Source of the DNA: Arthrobacter sp.
Lineage (GTDB): Bacteria; Actinomycetota; Actinomycetes; Actinomycetales; Micrococcaceae
NCBI GenBank assembly: GCA_026393275.1
Contig: JAPLAM010000044.1
Coordinates: 1-64,000 of the forward strand
DNA: 64,000 nucleotides
Reading direction: 5' to 3'
Program-made: the position numbers and the translations under genes
Notes under the pieces: generated by a model
Seen by the model: only the letters and a program-made list of their open reading frames with translations
Database searches by the model: none
What the model was told of the DNA's origin: nothing
Part shown: positions 47,866 to 56,104 of the stretch, in pieces
Numbering within the stretch: position 1 is the first letter of the stretch
How the letters are laid out: the number at the start of each line of letters is the position of its first letter

Positions 47866-49320
47866 ATGCTGGAACTTGACCGCGACGTCGTCATCGTCGG
47901 AGCCGGGCCCGCGGGCCTCACCGCAGCCCGGGAGCTGCGGAAAGCGGGCCTGAGCGTGGCCGTGCTGGAGGCGCGGGACCGCGTGGGCGGCCGGACCTGG
48001 ACGGACACCGTCGACGGCGCCCTGCTCGAGATCGGCGGCCAGTGGGTCTCGCCGGACCAGACGGCGCTGCTCGAACTCCTCGATGAGCTCGGCCTGCAGA
48101 CCTACAGCCGCTACCGCGAGGGACAGTCCGTCTACATCGGCGCCGACGGCAGGCGGACCCTTTACTCCGGCGAGTCCTTCCCGGTCAGTGACGCCACCGC
48201 CGCCGAAATGGACAAGCTGACGGCGCTGCTGGACTCGCTCGCGGCGGAAATCGGCGCCACCGAGCCGTGGGCACACCCGAAAGCCCGCGAACTGGACACG
48301 ATCTCCTTCCATCACTGGCTGCGTGCAAACTCCGCCGACGAGGAAGCCTGCAACAATATCGGCCTGTTCATCGCCGGCGGCATGCTGACCAAGCCCGCGC
48401 ACGCGTTCTCCGCGCTGCAGGCCGTCCTGATGGCGGCGTCGGCCGGTTCCTTCAGCCACCTCACCGATGAGGACTTCATCTTGGACAAGCGCGTCGTCGG
48501 GGGCATGCAGCAGGTCTCGCTGCTGCAGGCGGCGGAACTGGGGGACGACGTCGTCCTCTCCAGCCCGGTGCGCACGATCAACTGGGAAGGCGGCGCCAGC
48601 GGCGAAACCACCGCCGGTGACAACACCGCCGGTGACAACAGCGTCGGTGAAAACAGGGCCAGTAACATCGCCGGGCAGCGGGTGACGGTGGTGTCGGACC
48701 GTGCCACCGTGAACGCCCGTTTCGTGATCATGGCCGTGCCCCCGAACCTCTATTCCCGGGTCTCCTTCAACCCGCCGCTGCCGCGCCGCCAGCACCAGAT
48801 GCACCAGCATCAGTCGCTCGGCCTGGTCATCAAGGTGCACGCCGTCTACAGCACGCCGTTCTGGCGCGAAGACGGTCTGTCCGGAACCTGCTTCGGCGCT
48901 GACGCCCTGGTCCAGGAGGTCTACGACAACACCAACCACGCGGACCCCCGCGGCACCCTCGTGGGCTTCGTCTCGGACGAAAAGGCCGACGCCATGTTCG
49001 AGCTCAGCGCCGGGGAGCGCCGCCGGGCCATCCTGGCTTCCATCGCCGATTTCCTGGGCGAGAAGGCCCTCGAACCGGAGGTCTACTACGAGTCCGACTG
49101 GGGCTCCGAGGAATGGACCCGCGGCGCCTACGCCGCCAGCTACGACCTCGGCGGCCTGCACCGCTACGGCAAGGACCAGCTCGCCCCCGTGGGGCCGATC
49201 CACTGGGCGTCCTCCGACCTCGCATCAGAGGGCTACCAGCATGTGGACGGCGCCGTACGAATGGGGCGCCGGACAGCGGCCCGGATCGTCGCGGCCGCCG
49301 ACCGCACCCCGGCTGCCTAG
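47866..49320 (+). CDS. flavin-dependent amine oxidase (putrescine-oxidase-like)
   Basis: Flavin monoamine oxidases oxidise amines to aldehydes, releasing ammonia and hydrogen peroxide. The 484-aa protein begins with the FAD-binding motif VIVGAGPAGLTAARELRKAG and GGRTWTD, and ends with HWASSDLASEGYQHVDGAVRMG, the typical C-terminal FAD contact. The size and companion amine permease suggest putrescine or a related polyamine. A run of three in-frame 15-bp repeats (48610-48654, encoding TAGDN-type units) forms a variable loop. ATG 47866 follows GGAAAGGA. Confidence 0.9.
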   Translation: MLELDRDVVIVGAGPAGLTAARELRKAGLSVAVLEARDRVGGRTWTDTVDGALLEIGGQWVSPDQTALLELLDELGLQTYSRYREGQSVYIGADGRRTLYSGESFPVSDATAAEMDKLTALLDSLAAEIGATEPWAHPKARELDTISFHHWLRANSADEEACNNIGLFIAGGMLTKPAHAFSALQAVLMAASAGSFSHLTDEDFILDKRVVGGMQQVSLLQAAELGDDVVLSSPVRTINWEGGASGETTAGDNTAGDNSVGENRASNIAGQRVTVVSDRATVNARFVIMAVPPNLYSRVSFNPPLPRRQHQMHQHQSLGLVIKVHAVYSTPFWREDGLSGTCFGADALVQEVYDNTNHADPRGTLVGFVSDEKADAMFELSAGERRRAILASIADFLGEKALEPEVYYESDWGSEEWTRGAYAASYDLGGLHRYGKDQLAPVGPIHWASSDLASEGYQHVDGAVRMGRRTAARIVAAADRTPAA

Positions 49321-49370
49321 TACTGCTTCCCCTGACCAGCAATCCCTAACCAACCAGAGAGGTCGGCCAG

Positions 49371-50297
49371 ATGCGTTACGTAGTGGGGTATACCGCCAAT
49401 GCGAGGGGCCGTGATGCCCTCAACCTGGCCGTCTCGCTGGCCCGTGGCCGGGGAGCGGCCCTGGACTTGGTGATGGCCATCCCGGACGCCGGGGTGTTCA
49501 ACGCGGCCCATGCACCCGCGGCCGGCTATGACAGCTATCTCCACCGGCAGGCGTCGGAGTGGCTCGATGAAGCGCTGGCGCTGGTGCCGGCGGATGTCCC
49601 GGCCAAAGCCCACATCCGCAGCGGTGAATCCGACGCGCAGACCCTGATCGATGCCTGCGATGAGTTTCAGGCGGACATGCTTATCATCGGTGCCACCAGC
49701 AGCGGGCTGTTCAAGCGCTTCACGGTGGGCTCCGTGGCCGGCGCCCTGCTGCACGCGGCCACGGTCCCGGTGGCGCTGGCCCCGCACGGCTACCACCGCC
49801 GCGAGGCCTTGACCCGGCTCAGCTGCGGCCTCGGCGACCGCCCGGGCGCGGAAGAGCTGCTCCAGGTCGCCGTCTCAATGGCCAAGCACCGGGAAGTGCC
49901 GATGCGGGTGGTCTCGCTGCTGACCCTCGACGGCGGCGACTCGGAAGCGGCGGCCGACGCCGCCCGCGACTACGCCGCGCAGCGGGTCGCGGCGGCCCTG
50001 CCGGGCGACCCGTCGGGGGACCGGGCCGCCGCCCAGTTGGCCGACAAGATTGAAGTCGTCGTCGCGCACGGGGGCAGCGTCGAGGAGGCGGTGGACCGGC
50101 TGGACTGGGAAGACGGCGAGGTCCTGCTGATCGGATCGAGCCGCCTCGCCCGGAGCAGCTCCATCTTCCTGGGCAGCACGGCAAACCGCATCCTGCGGGC
50201 CCTGCCGGTGCCGATGATCGTGGTCCCCAGCGACTACGAGTTCAAACAGGCCAACCATTCAACGTCGAATGAACCCTCCCGAGAGGCACAAGCATGA
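49371..50297 (+). CDS. tandem-domain universal stress protein
   Basis: The 308-aa protein has two Usp domains (about 1-140 and 150-295). The first has GATSSGLFKRFTVGSVAGAL and the second has GSSRLARSSSIFLGSTANRIL, both matching the ATP-binding signature. It lies 50 bp after the amine oxidase gene, and its stop overlaps the permease start in ATGA, so it is translated with the permease. A regulatory role on uptake is inferred, as for the smaller UspA protein after tctA. Confidence 0.92.
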   Translation: MRYVVGYTANARGRDALNLAVSLARGRGAALDLVMAIPDAGVFNAAHAPAAGYDSYLHRQASEWLDEALALVPADVPAKAHIRSGESDAQTLIDACDEFQADMLIIGATSSGLFKRFTVGSVAGALLHAATVPVALAPHGYHRREALTRLSCGLGDRPGAEELLQVAVSMAKHREVPMRVVSLLTLDGGDSEAAADAARDYAAQRVAAALPGDPSGDRAAAQLADKIEVVVAHGGSVEEAVDRLDWEDGEVLLIGSSRLARSSSIFLGSTANRILRALPVPMIVVPSDYEFKQANHSTSNEPSREAQA

Positions 50298-51814
50298 GCA
50301 CCGAACAAGCGACCTCCACGGCCCACACCGAGCAGCACGGCTTGAGCGAGAAGGGACTGAAAGCCGGGTCGGTGGGGCTGATCGGCGCCGTCGTCATCGG
50401 CGTTTCCTGCATCGCCCCGGCCTACACCCTGACGGCCGCCCTGGGCCCGACGGTTTCCCAGGTCGGCGTCCATCTGCCGGCGATCTTCCTGGTGGGCTTC
50501 ATTCCCATGCTGCTGGTGGCGTTCGGGTACCGCGAGCTGAACAATGCCATGCCCGACGCCGGCACCTCCTTCACCTGGGCGTCGCGGGCGTTCGGCCCGT
50601 GGATCGGCTGGATGGGCGGCTGGGGGCTGGTAGCGGCGACCATCATCGTGCTGTCCAACCTGGCGGCCGTCGCCGTCGACTTCTTCTACCTCATGCTGGC
50701 CCAGGTGTTCGGCAATCCGGAGCTGGCGGACCTATCCAGCAACCTGCCGCTGAATATCGCCACGACGCTGGTTTTCATCGCCCTGGCGTGCTGGGTTTCC
50801 TACCGCGGGATGGAGACCACCAAGACCGTCCAGTACGTCCTGGTCGCCTTCCAGTTGCTGGTCCTGGGCTGGTTCGCGGTCGCCGCGTTCAGCCACGTCG
50901 CGAACGGCACCGCGTTTGACGCCACCGCCATCGCCCCGGACTGGTTCAACCCGTTCGCGGTGGAGTCCTTCTCCGCGTTCGCTGCCGGCGTCTCGCTGTC
51001 TATCTTCATCTACTGGGGCTGGGACGTCACCCTGACCATGAATGAGGAAACCAAGAACCCGGAGAAAACCCCGGGCCGCGCGGCGACCGTGACCGTGCTG
51101 GTGATCGTGGTCATCTACATGACCGTCGCGCTGGCCACCCTGGCCTTCGCCGGCGTCGGCACGGAAGGCCTCGGCGCCGGGAATCCGGAAAACCAGGGCA
51201 GCATCTTCGCGGTCCTCGCCGGGCCGGTGATGGGCCCGTTCGCGATCCTCATGTCGCTGGCCATCCTGAGCAGCTCGGCGGCATCGCTGCAGTCCACCTT
51301 CGTGTCCCCGGCGCGGACCCTCCTGTCCATGGGCCACTACAAGGCGCTGCCGCACAAGTTCGGCAAGATCAGCCCCAGCTACAAGTCCCCGAGCTACGCC
51401 ACCCTTGCCTCGGCAGCGGCCGCCGCCGTCTTCTACGTCGTGACCCGCACCTTGTCCGAAAATGCCCTGTGGGACACCATCACGGCGCTCGGCATGATGA
51501 TCTGCTTCTACTACGGCATCACCGCCTTGGCCTGCGTCTGGTTCTTCCGCGCCCAGGCCTTCAGCGGGGCGCACTCCTTCTTCTTCAAGTTCCTCGCACC
51601 GCTGCTGGGCGGCGTGATCCTGCTGGTGATGTTCGTCAAGACCGCCTACGACTCGATGGACCCGGCGTACGGCTCCGGGTCATCCGTCGGCGGCCTGGGC
51701 CTCGTGTTCATCCTGGGGATGGGCGTGATCCTGCTGGGCGTGGTGGTCATGCTCGTCATGGCGAAACTTCGTCCGGAATTCTTCAAAGGCCAGGTCCTGA
51801 CCCGCGGAAACTGA
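50294..51814 (+). CDS. APC-superfamily amino acid/polyamine permease
   Basis: The 506-aa protein has 12 predicted helices and the APC features GVSCIAPAYTLTAALG in helix 1, VAFGYRELNNAMPDAGTSFT and WGWDVTLTMNEETKNPEKTP. Its gene follows an amine oxidase gene, so it probably imports the oxidase substrate, an amine or amino acid. It overlaps the Usp gene by four bases. The 52-55 kDa size is normal for the family. Confidence 0.92.
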   Translation: MSTEQATSTAHTEQHGLSEKGLKAGSVGLIGAVVIGVSCIAPAYTLTAALGPTVSQVGVHLPAIFLVGFIPMLLVAFGYRELNNAMPDAGTSFTWASRAFGPWIGWMGGWGLVAATIIVLSNLAAVAVDFFYLMLAQVFGNPELADLSSNLPLNIATTLVFIALACWVSYRGMETTKTVQYVLVAFQLLVLGWFAVAAFSHVANGTAFDATAIAPDWFNPFAVESFSAFAAGVSLSIFIYWGWDVTLTMNEETKNPEKTPGRAATVTVLVIVVIYMTVALATLAFAGVGTEGLGAGNPENQGSIFAVLAGPVMGPFAILMSLAILSSSAASLQSTFVSPARTLLSMGHYKALPHKFGKISPSYKSPSYATLASAAAAAVFYVVTRTLSENALWDTITALGMMICFYYGITALACVWFFRAQAFSGAHSFFFKFLAPLLGGVILLVMFVKTAYDSMDPAYGSGSSVGGLGLVFILGMGVILLGVVVMLVMAKLRPEFFKGQVLTRGN

Positions 51815-51875
51815 GTCCCGCCGGCCCGCCGTCGAAGGTCCTCCGGCCGCCAGATCCTGGAACGTGCTTGAAAAG

Positions 51876-51887
51876 TAAGCACGCTTA
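51876..51887. promoter_or_regulatory. unassigned palindrome upstream of the PPOX gene
   Basis: TAAGCACGCTTA is a 12-bp near-perfect inverted repeat 55 bases before the PPOX start codon, inside AAAAGTAAGCACGCTTATCA. It could be an operator or stress-promoter element. The binding protein is unknown. Confidence 0.4.
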
Positions 51888-51942
51888 TCAATAGGCTGGC
51901 GGCAGGAGGACCTTCCTCCGCTGGACCAAGGACGAGGTGAGC

Positions 51943-52425
51943 ATGTCGGACGCACAGGACATCAGCAAGGTGACGGGGATCATTAATGGTTCCCGGATCG
52001 GGATGGTCACCACCATCAACGGGGACGGCGCCCTCGTCAGCCGGCCGTTGGCCGTTCAGGATGTGGAGGACGACGGCGACATGTGGTTCTTCACCTCGGC
52101 GGACACGTCCCAGGTGGCCCACGTCGCGGCGAATCCCGCGGTCAATGTCTCGTTCGGCAAGGGCACCGAGTGGGTGTCGGTGGCCGGCCAGGCAGAGGTG
52201 GTCACGGACCGGCAGCAAATCCGCGACCGCTGGAACCAGGCGGTCGAGGCGTGGTTCCCGGACGGCCCGGAGACCCCGCAGGCCGTCCTGCTGCACGTGA
52301 ATTCCGATTCGGCCGAGTACTGGACCAGCCCGGGCGGAACGGCCGCGACGGTGCTGCAGTGGGTGAAGTCGAAGGTCACGCACAGCCGGATGAGCGTCGG
52401 CGAAAGCGGCACGGTCGAACTCTAG
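51943..52425 (+). CDS. pyridoxamine 5'-phosphate oxidase-fold (general stress 26-like) protein
   Basis: The 160-aa protein has the split-barrel flavin-binding fold: SRIGMVTTINGDGALVSRPLAVQ, MWFFTSADTSQVAHVAANPAVNVSF and EYWTSPGGTAATVLQWVKSK. Relatives bind FMN, FAD or F420, and the substrate cannot be told. ATG 51943 is preferred over GTG 51937 because GAGGTGA lies five bases before it. An unassigned palindrome is upstream. It is a single gene, converging on the next one. Confidence 0.88.
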   Translation: MSDAQDISKVTGIINGSRIGMVTTINGDGALVSRPLAVQDVEDDGDMWFFTSADTSQVAHVAANPAVNVSFGKGTEWVSVAGQAEVVTDRQQIRDRWNQAVEAWFPDGPETPQAVLLHVNSDSAEYWTSPGGTAATVLQWVKSKVTHSRMSVGESGTVEL

Positions 52426-52452
52426 GCCCGACTTGCCGCCCGGTGGCTGATC

Positions 52453-53091
52453 TCAGTCGATGACCTTCAATGCCGTGCCCCAGTTAAAGGACGCATAAGC
52501 CGGGTTCAGTTGCAGCCCGATCAGGAGCAGTTGCATCCCCTCCAGCTCGCGGGCATGGCGCAACGCCCCGACCTCGAGGGGCCGGAGTCCCGCCGCGGCG
52601 ACGAACGAGGCCACCTCGTTCCGGGCCGCCTCTGAGTCGGAGGCGATGAAGACGTCCAGCGGCAGGCCATTCGCGGCGCCCTCAGCCAGGGGTCCCGCGA
52701 ACGTGGTGTTGAATGCTTTCACCACCCGGGCGCCGGGAAGCAGCCGGGCCACCTCCTCCGCCGCGGAACTCCCCGGTTCAACCAGCAGCGAGTCGCCGGT
52801 CTCCATGTTGACCGGGTTGCTGATCTCGATCACCGTCTTGCCACTGAGGGTGTCGCCATAGTGCGTGGCGACCTCCTTGGCCGGTTCGAAGTAGAGGGCC
52901 AGGACCACAATGTCGCCCTCGGGCACGTCGCCCAGGCTGCCGGACGCTGTGGCGGGACCCAGTTCCGCCGCGAGTTTGGCGGCGTTGGCCGGCGTCCGGT
53001 CCAGGATCTGGATGGTCCGGCCCGCGGCTACCGCCCGCAGGCCGATTGCCCGGGCCATGCTGCCGCTGCCGATAATCGTGATGTCAGTCAT
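52453..53091 (-). CDS. NADPH-dependent F420 reductase-like / NAD-binding protein
   Basis: The 212-aa protein has a Rossmann motif (IIGSGSMARAIGLRAVAAG) and the family segments EISNPVNMETG and VVKAFNTTFAGPL, found in F420:NADP oxidoreductases and related reductases. Whether it uses F420 is not shown; many actinobacterial relatives act on other substrates. It overlaps the upstream membrane-protein gene by four bases (ATGA), so the two form a small operon. Confidence 0.85.
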   Translation of the reverse strand: MTDITIIGSGSMARAIGLRAVAAGRTIQILDRTPANAAKLAAELGPATASGSLGDVPEGDIVVLALYFEPAKEVATHYGDTLSGKTVIEISNPVNMETGDSLLVEPGSSAAEEVARLLPGARVVKAFNTTFAGPLAEGAANGLPLDVFIASDSEAARNEVASFVAAAGLRPLEVGALRHARELEGMQLLLIGLQLNPAYASFNWGTALKVID

Positions 53092-53723
53092 CGTGCTCCT
53101 CCGGTGGAAAGGTTCAGCTCAGTGGAATTGTGCAACGCGCCCGCGGCGCGTTCTGCTTCCGCCAGGGTGCGTTCCAGCCGCTCGACGGCGGAGCTGTAGC
53201 CGGAGCCGGCCCGGGCGTCCCGGTCCCCACCGCCCCGGACGTGGTCGGCCGCCTTCATGGCCTTGAGGAATGCTGCGGTTTCCGGACGGGTCGGATCGCT
53301 CATGGCAGGGAAGTCGATGCACAAGGCGGGATCGAGTTCATAGCGTTGCCACCGGGCGAGGACCGCGCGGTGGCGGAGGGCGGCGGCCGCGTCGACGGCG
53401 GCGGCCGCCCGGGCGGCCCGCCCGGATTCCTGCCTGCGGAGCAGCCCCGGCGTCCAGCGGTAGGCGGCGGCCGCCGTCGTCACCGCAACGGCGGTGAGGA
53501 TCAGCCCGGCCCACGGGGAGACCAGCGACGGCAGAAGGACCGCGGGGCCGACGACGGCGAGTCCGGCGAAACCGTCCCAGAACACGGCGTCCGGCCACCC
53601 GCCGTCGGCCGCCTGGTGCTTGCGAACCAGGAAGACGGAGCAGGCCACCGCGGCCGCGATCAGGAGGGCCAGAGCCACGAACTGCCCGGCACCGAGCGGA
53701 CTGGCCCCTGCGAGTGACGGCAT
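53088..53723 (-). CDS. conserved membrane protein of unknown function
   Basis: No family was recognised. The 211-aa protein has two or three hydrophobic segments in its first 85 residues (FVALALLIAAAVACSVFLV, then GFAGLAVVGPAVLLPSLV and AGLILTAVAVTTAAAAY) and a basic, helical cytoplasmic domain with Ala-rich and Arg-rich stretches (RWQRYELDPALCIDFPAM). It is translationally coupled to the F420-reductase-like gene. A similar domain of a PSS-type motif at DPTRPETAAFLKAM may be conserved but is not named. Confidence 0.75.
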   Translation of the reverse strand: MPSLAGASPLGAGQFVALALLIAAAVACSVFLVRKHQAADGGWPDAVFWDGFAGLAVVGPAVLLPSLVSPWAGLILTAVAVTTAAAAYRWTPGLLRRQESGRAARAAAAVDAAAALRHRAVLARWQRYELDPALCIDFPAMSDPTRPETAAFLKAMKAADHVRGGGDRDARAGSGYSSAVERLERTLAEAERAAGALHNSTELNLSTGGAR

Positions 53724-53846
53724 TGCGCACCTCCTGCGGAAACCGTCCGGGCGGACGATGTTCCGCTGATTCCATTGGAGTCCCTCGGCGGCGGGCCGTC
53801 AATGGCCGGTTACCGTCCGGGCCCGTCCCGGCGTAGCCTAGGGCCC

Positions 53847-54224
53847 ATGCGATTGAAAATGTGCAGTATCCACGTCAAGGACCCGGCGGCCGCCCACGAG
53901 TTCTACACCGGAATCTTGGGCTTCGACACGCTCATGGCGTTGCCCGAACACAACCTCTACATCGTCAAGGACCCGGGCGGCGGCGGCTCGGCCGGGCTGC
54001 TGCTGGAACCCAGCGACAACCCGATCGGCGCCAACTACATGAACGCCTGCCACGACGCCGGGCTGGCCGCGATCGTGTTCGGCGTGCCGGACGTCAGGGC
54101 CGAATATGACCGGCTTACTGCCAAGGGGGTCATGTTCCAGGGCGAACCGTCCGAGGGGCCCGGCGGCATCTCCGCGGTGCTCGATGACGGCTGCGGGAAC
54201 TTCGTCCAGCTGCACCAGGACTAA
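53847..54224 (+). CDS. VOC (glyoxalase/bleomycin-resistance) superfamily protein
   Basis: The 125-aa protein is a single VOC module: CSIHVKDPAAAHEFYTGILG at the start, then KDPGGGGSAGLLLEPS and a second half ending DDGCGNFVQLHQD. The first His (HVKD) and final residues are typical metal ligands, though the set is not complete. Activity may be lyase, dioxygenase or binding; the neighbours give no clue. ATG 53847 is used because earlier starts lack the fold's first strand. Confidence 0.87.
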   Translation: MRLKMCSIHVKDPAAAHEFYTGILGFDTLMALPEHNLYIVKDPGGGGSAGLLLEPSDNPIGANYMNACHDAGLAAIVFGVPDVRAEYDRLTAKGVMFQGEPSEGPGGISAVLDDGCGNFVQLHQD

Positions 54225-54247
54225 GCGGCCGGGCTAAGCGCCGGGGC

Positions 54248-54652
54248 CTACTCCGCCTTGGCGCGGGCCTTCTTGGCGTCCTTTTTCGCGGCGTCGTCCT
54301 TGACCCGCTGGGCTTCGGCGCGGACGGCGGCGTGGGTGGCGCGCTCGGCCACCAGCCAGGCCGGGGGAGCCTGCAGCAGGGCGGTGATTTCCGCCGACGT
54401 CAGCGCTTCCTCGACGCCGCCACGGGCCAGGCCGGCGATGGAGACGTTGAGCTTCTGGGCTACGACGGGACGCGGGTGCGGGCCGGTGCGGCGCAGCTCG
54501 GCCAGCCACTCCGGCGGGTTGGCCTGGAGCTCGGCGAAATCAGCGCGGGTGATAACCGAATCCTGGAACTCCTGGGGTGTTGCGGGCAGGTAGATGCCAA
54601 GCTTCTTGGCAACGGTGGCCGGCTTCATGGACTGGGAGTTCGCAGAGGTCAT
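54248..54652 (-). CDS. DUF5997 family protein
   Basis: The 134-aa protein matches DUF5997, a small actinobacterial family of unknown function (NATVAKKLGIYLPATPQEFQ-type N-terminus, here KPATVAKKLGIYLPATPQEF; then EWLAELRRTGPHPRPVVAQKL). The central part has predicted helices with a helix-turn-helix-like layout (VVAQKLNVSIAGLARGGVEE), and the C-terminus is Lys/Ala-rich. It is divergent from an orphan LysR-like effector-domain gene; five 11-bp-phased repeats lie between. DNA binding by DUF5997 is only a hypothesis. Confidence 0.85.
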   Translation of the reverse strand: MTSANSQSMKPATVAKKLGIYLPATPQEFQDSVITRADFAELQANPPEWLAELRRTGPHPRPVVAQKLNVSIAGLARGGVEEALTSAEITALLQAPPAWLVAERATHAAVRAEAQRVKDDAAKKDAKKARAKAE

Positions 54653-54684
54653 GCTTCAAGGGTATCCGGCGGTCGGCCCGCAGG

Positions 54685-54737
54685 GCACCAAAACCGCACC
54701 AAAACAGCACCAGTGCAGCACCAAAACGGCACCAACC
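54685..54737. repeat. five iteron-like repeats at exact 11-bp period
   Basis: GCACCAAAAC-like units start at 54685, 54696, 54707, 54718 and 54729 (the third is GCACCAGTGC, the fifth GCACCAACC). They sit in the 133-bp gap between divergent DUF5997 and LysR-like genes. Confidence 0.9.
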
Positions 54738-54785
54738 GGCCGCCAGACCGACGCCGCCCGGCGGGACTGACGGTACTGTGAACCT

Positions 54786-55523
54786 GTGTCCGCAGAAGAA
54801 GAAACAGCCCAGCCCTCCGGCGATTCGGTACCCGCGCCGCGGGAGCTGCGGTTCGCGTACGTTCCGGGCGTGACGCCCGGCAAGTGGATCCGCCGCTGGG
54901 AAGAGCGGATGCCCGATGTGCCCTTGCACGCCTTCATGTCCGACGACCGCGCCCAGCTGGCGGTCCTGCGCGACGGTTCCGCGGACCTCAGCTTCGTCCG
55001 GCTGCCGGTGGAGCGCGATGGCCTGAACGTCATCCCGCTCTACGAGGAACAGCCGGTGGTGGTGGCGCCGAAGGGCCACGAAATCTCCGTTTTCGAGGAG
55101 GTGGCGCTGGCCGATCTGGCCGCCGAAACCTTCCTGGATGTCGCCGGCCTTGGCGGACCCGAACCGGCGCTGCAGGTGGTTGCCAGCGGCGCCGGCCTGG
55201 TGATCCTGCCGATGTCCGTGGCCCGGCATTTCAACGTCAAGGACACAGTGGCGCGGAAGCTCACCGGCGCGCCCGCGACCGGGATCGCCCTGGCCTGGCC
55301 GAGCGATTCCACCGACGAAGTGATCGAGGAGTTCATCGGGATCGTCCGCGGCCGCACCGCCGCGAGTTCCCGGCAGCCCTCGGCGCAGCAGGAGAAGCCC
55401 AAACGCGAGCCGAAACCGGACCGCCGCGGCCCGGCGGTCAAGAAGCCCAAGGTGGCGCAGCGCTACGCGCCCAATCCGGACAAGGGCCGCGGCAAGGGCT
55501 CCCGGAAAAAGGGCAAGCGCTAG
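54786..55523 (+). CDS. LysR-type substrate-binding domain protein lacking an HTH
   Basis: The 245-aa protein aligns with the effector domain of LysR regulators (RELRFAYVPGVTPGKWIRRW, SADLSFVRLP, VVVAPKGHEI, SGAGLVILPMSVARHF) but has no N-terminal winged helix: the first 20 residues are Ser/Glu/Pro-rich. It ends with a 50-residue basic tail (KPKREPKPDRRGP and GRGKGSRKKGKR). GTG 54786 is the start. It may be an effector-sensing partner to the DUF5997 gene opposite. An unfused domain like this is unusual for transcription factors; truncated HTH loss is another reading. Confidence 0.85.
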   Translation: MSAEEETAQPSGDSVPAPRELRFAYVPGVTPGKWIRRWEERMPDVPLHAFMSDDRAQLAVLRDGSADLSFVRLPVERDGLNVIPLYEEQPVVVAPKGHEISVFEEVALADLAAETFLDVAGLGGPEPALQVVASGAGLVILPMSVARHFNVKDTVARKLTGAPATGIALAWPSDSTDEVIEEFIGIVRGRTAASSRQPSAQQEKPKREPKPDRRGPAVKKPKVAQRYAPNPDKGRGKGSRKKGKR

Positions 55524-55599
55524 CCGTTTCCCCAACTAGCTAGCAGTTGTTGCCGTTTCGAGCGCCCATAAAGACGCGCATAAAGGCAACACATGCCAG

Positions 55600-55941
55600 C
55601 TACTTTGCGCAGGCTTCGCGGAGGGCGCTGACGGAATTTGCCGGCACCTGATCGCCGGAATCTGCGATCTGCTTGAGCGGAGTGGTGATCTCCGCCGGCA
55701 GGCCCGCGGCCTGCGCGCCGGATACGAGGCTGCCCAGGGCTTGCTTGTCCGAGGCACTGACCAGGCCGTCCGCCACGAGGGAACACGCCTGCTTCTTGAG
55801 TTCGCTGCCGGCTGCCGTGGCGACCTGCGAGGCGCCGTCGTTGACGGCCTTCTCGGCTGCCTGCTGCACCTGACCGCAACCGGAAAGCGAAATCATCAGG
55901 ACTGCGGCGGACAGGGAGGCGGCGGCGAGGCGTCGTTTCAT
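55600..55941 (-). CDS. putative lipoprotein
   Basis: The 113-aa protein has an N-terminal signal sequence with the lipobox LSGC (Cys22) and a mature helical part with two Cys (KKQACSLV, REACAK) that could form a disulphide. No known family was recognised. It is a monocistronic gene, probably bound to the outer face of the membrane. The ATG start is at 55941. Confidence 0.82.
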   Translation of the reverse strand: MKRRLAAASLSAAVLMISLSGCGQVQQAAEKAVNDGASQVATAAGSELKKQACSLVADGLVSASDKQALGSLVSGAQAAGLPAEITTPLKQIADSGDQVPANSVSALREACAK

Positions 55942-56031
55942 GCTTTCAGCCTAACAACCAGTGCCGGCCCGGCCGTTCTGTCCTTGTTGGTCCGCGTCCG
56001 GCGACGTGAGATTTGAAAGAAATCCATTTTC

Positions 56032-56068
56032 CTGACAAGCTGTCGGAAAGATGCCGACAAGATGTCAG
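56032..56068. promoter_or_regulatory. two tandem palindromes upstream of the ABC exporter
   Basis: CTGACAAGCTGTCGG (56032-56046) and CCGACAAGATGTCAG (56054-56068) are each palindromes of pattern CYGACA-NNN-TGTCRG, 22 bp apart; together they also form a nested inverted repeat. They lie 37 bases before the permease gene and probably bind the TetR protein encoded at 58074. Confidence 0.75.
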
Positions 56069-56104
56069 CAACTTCATTCTCTCACCTCTAACCTAGGACC
56101 ACCA

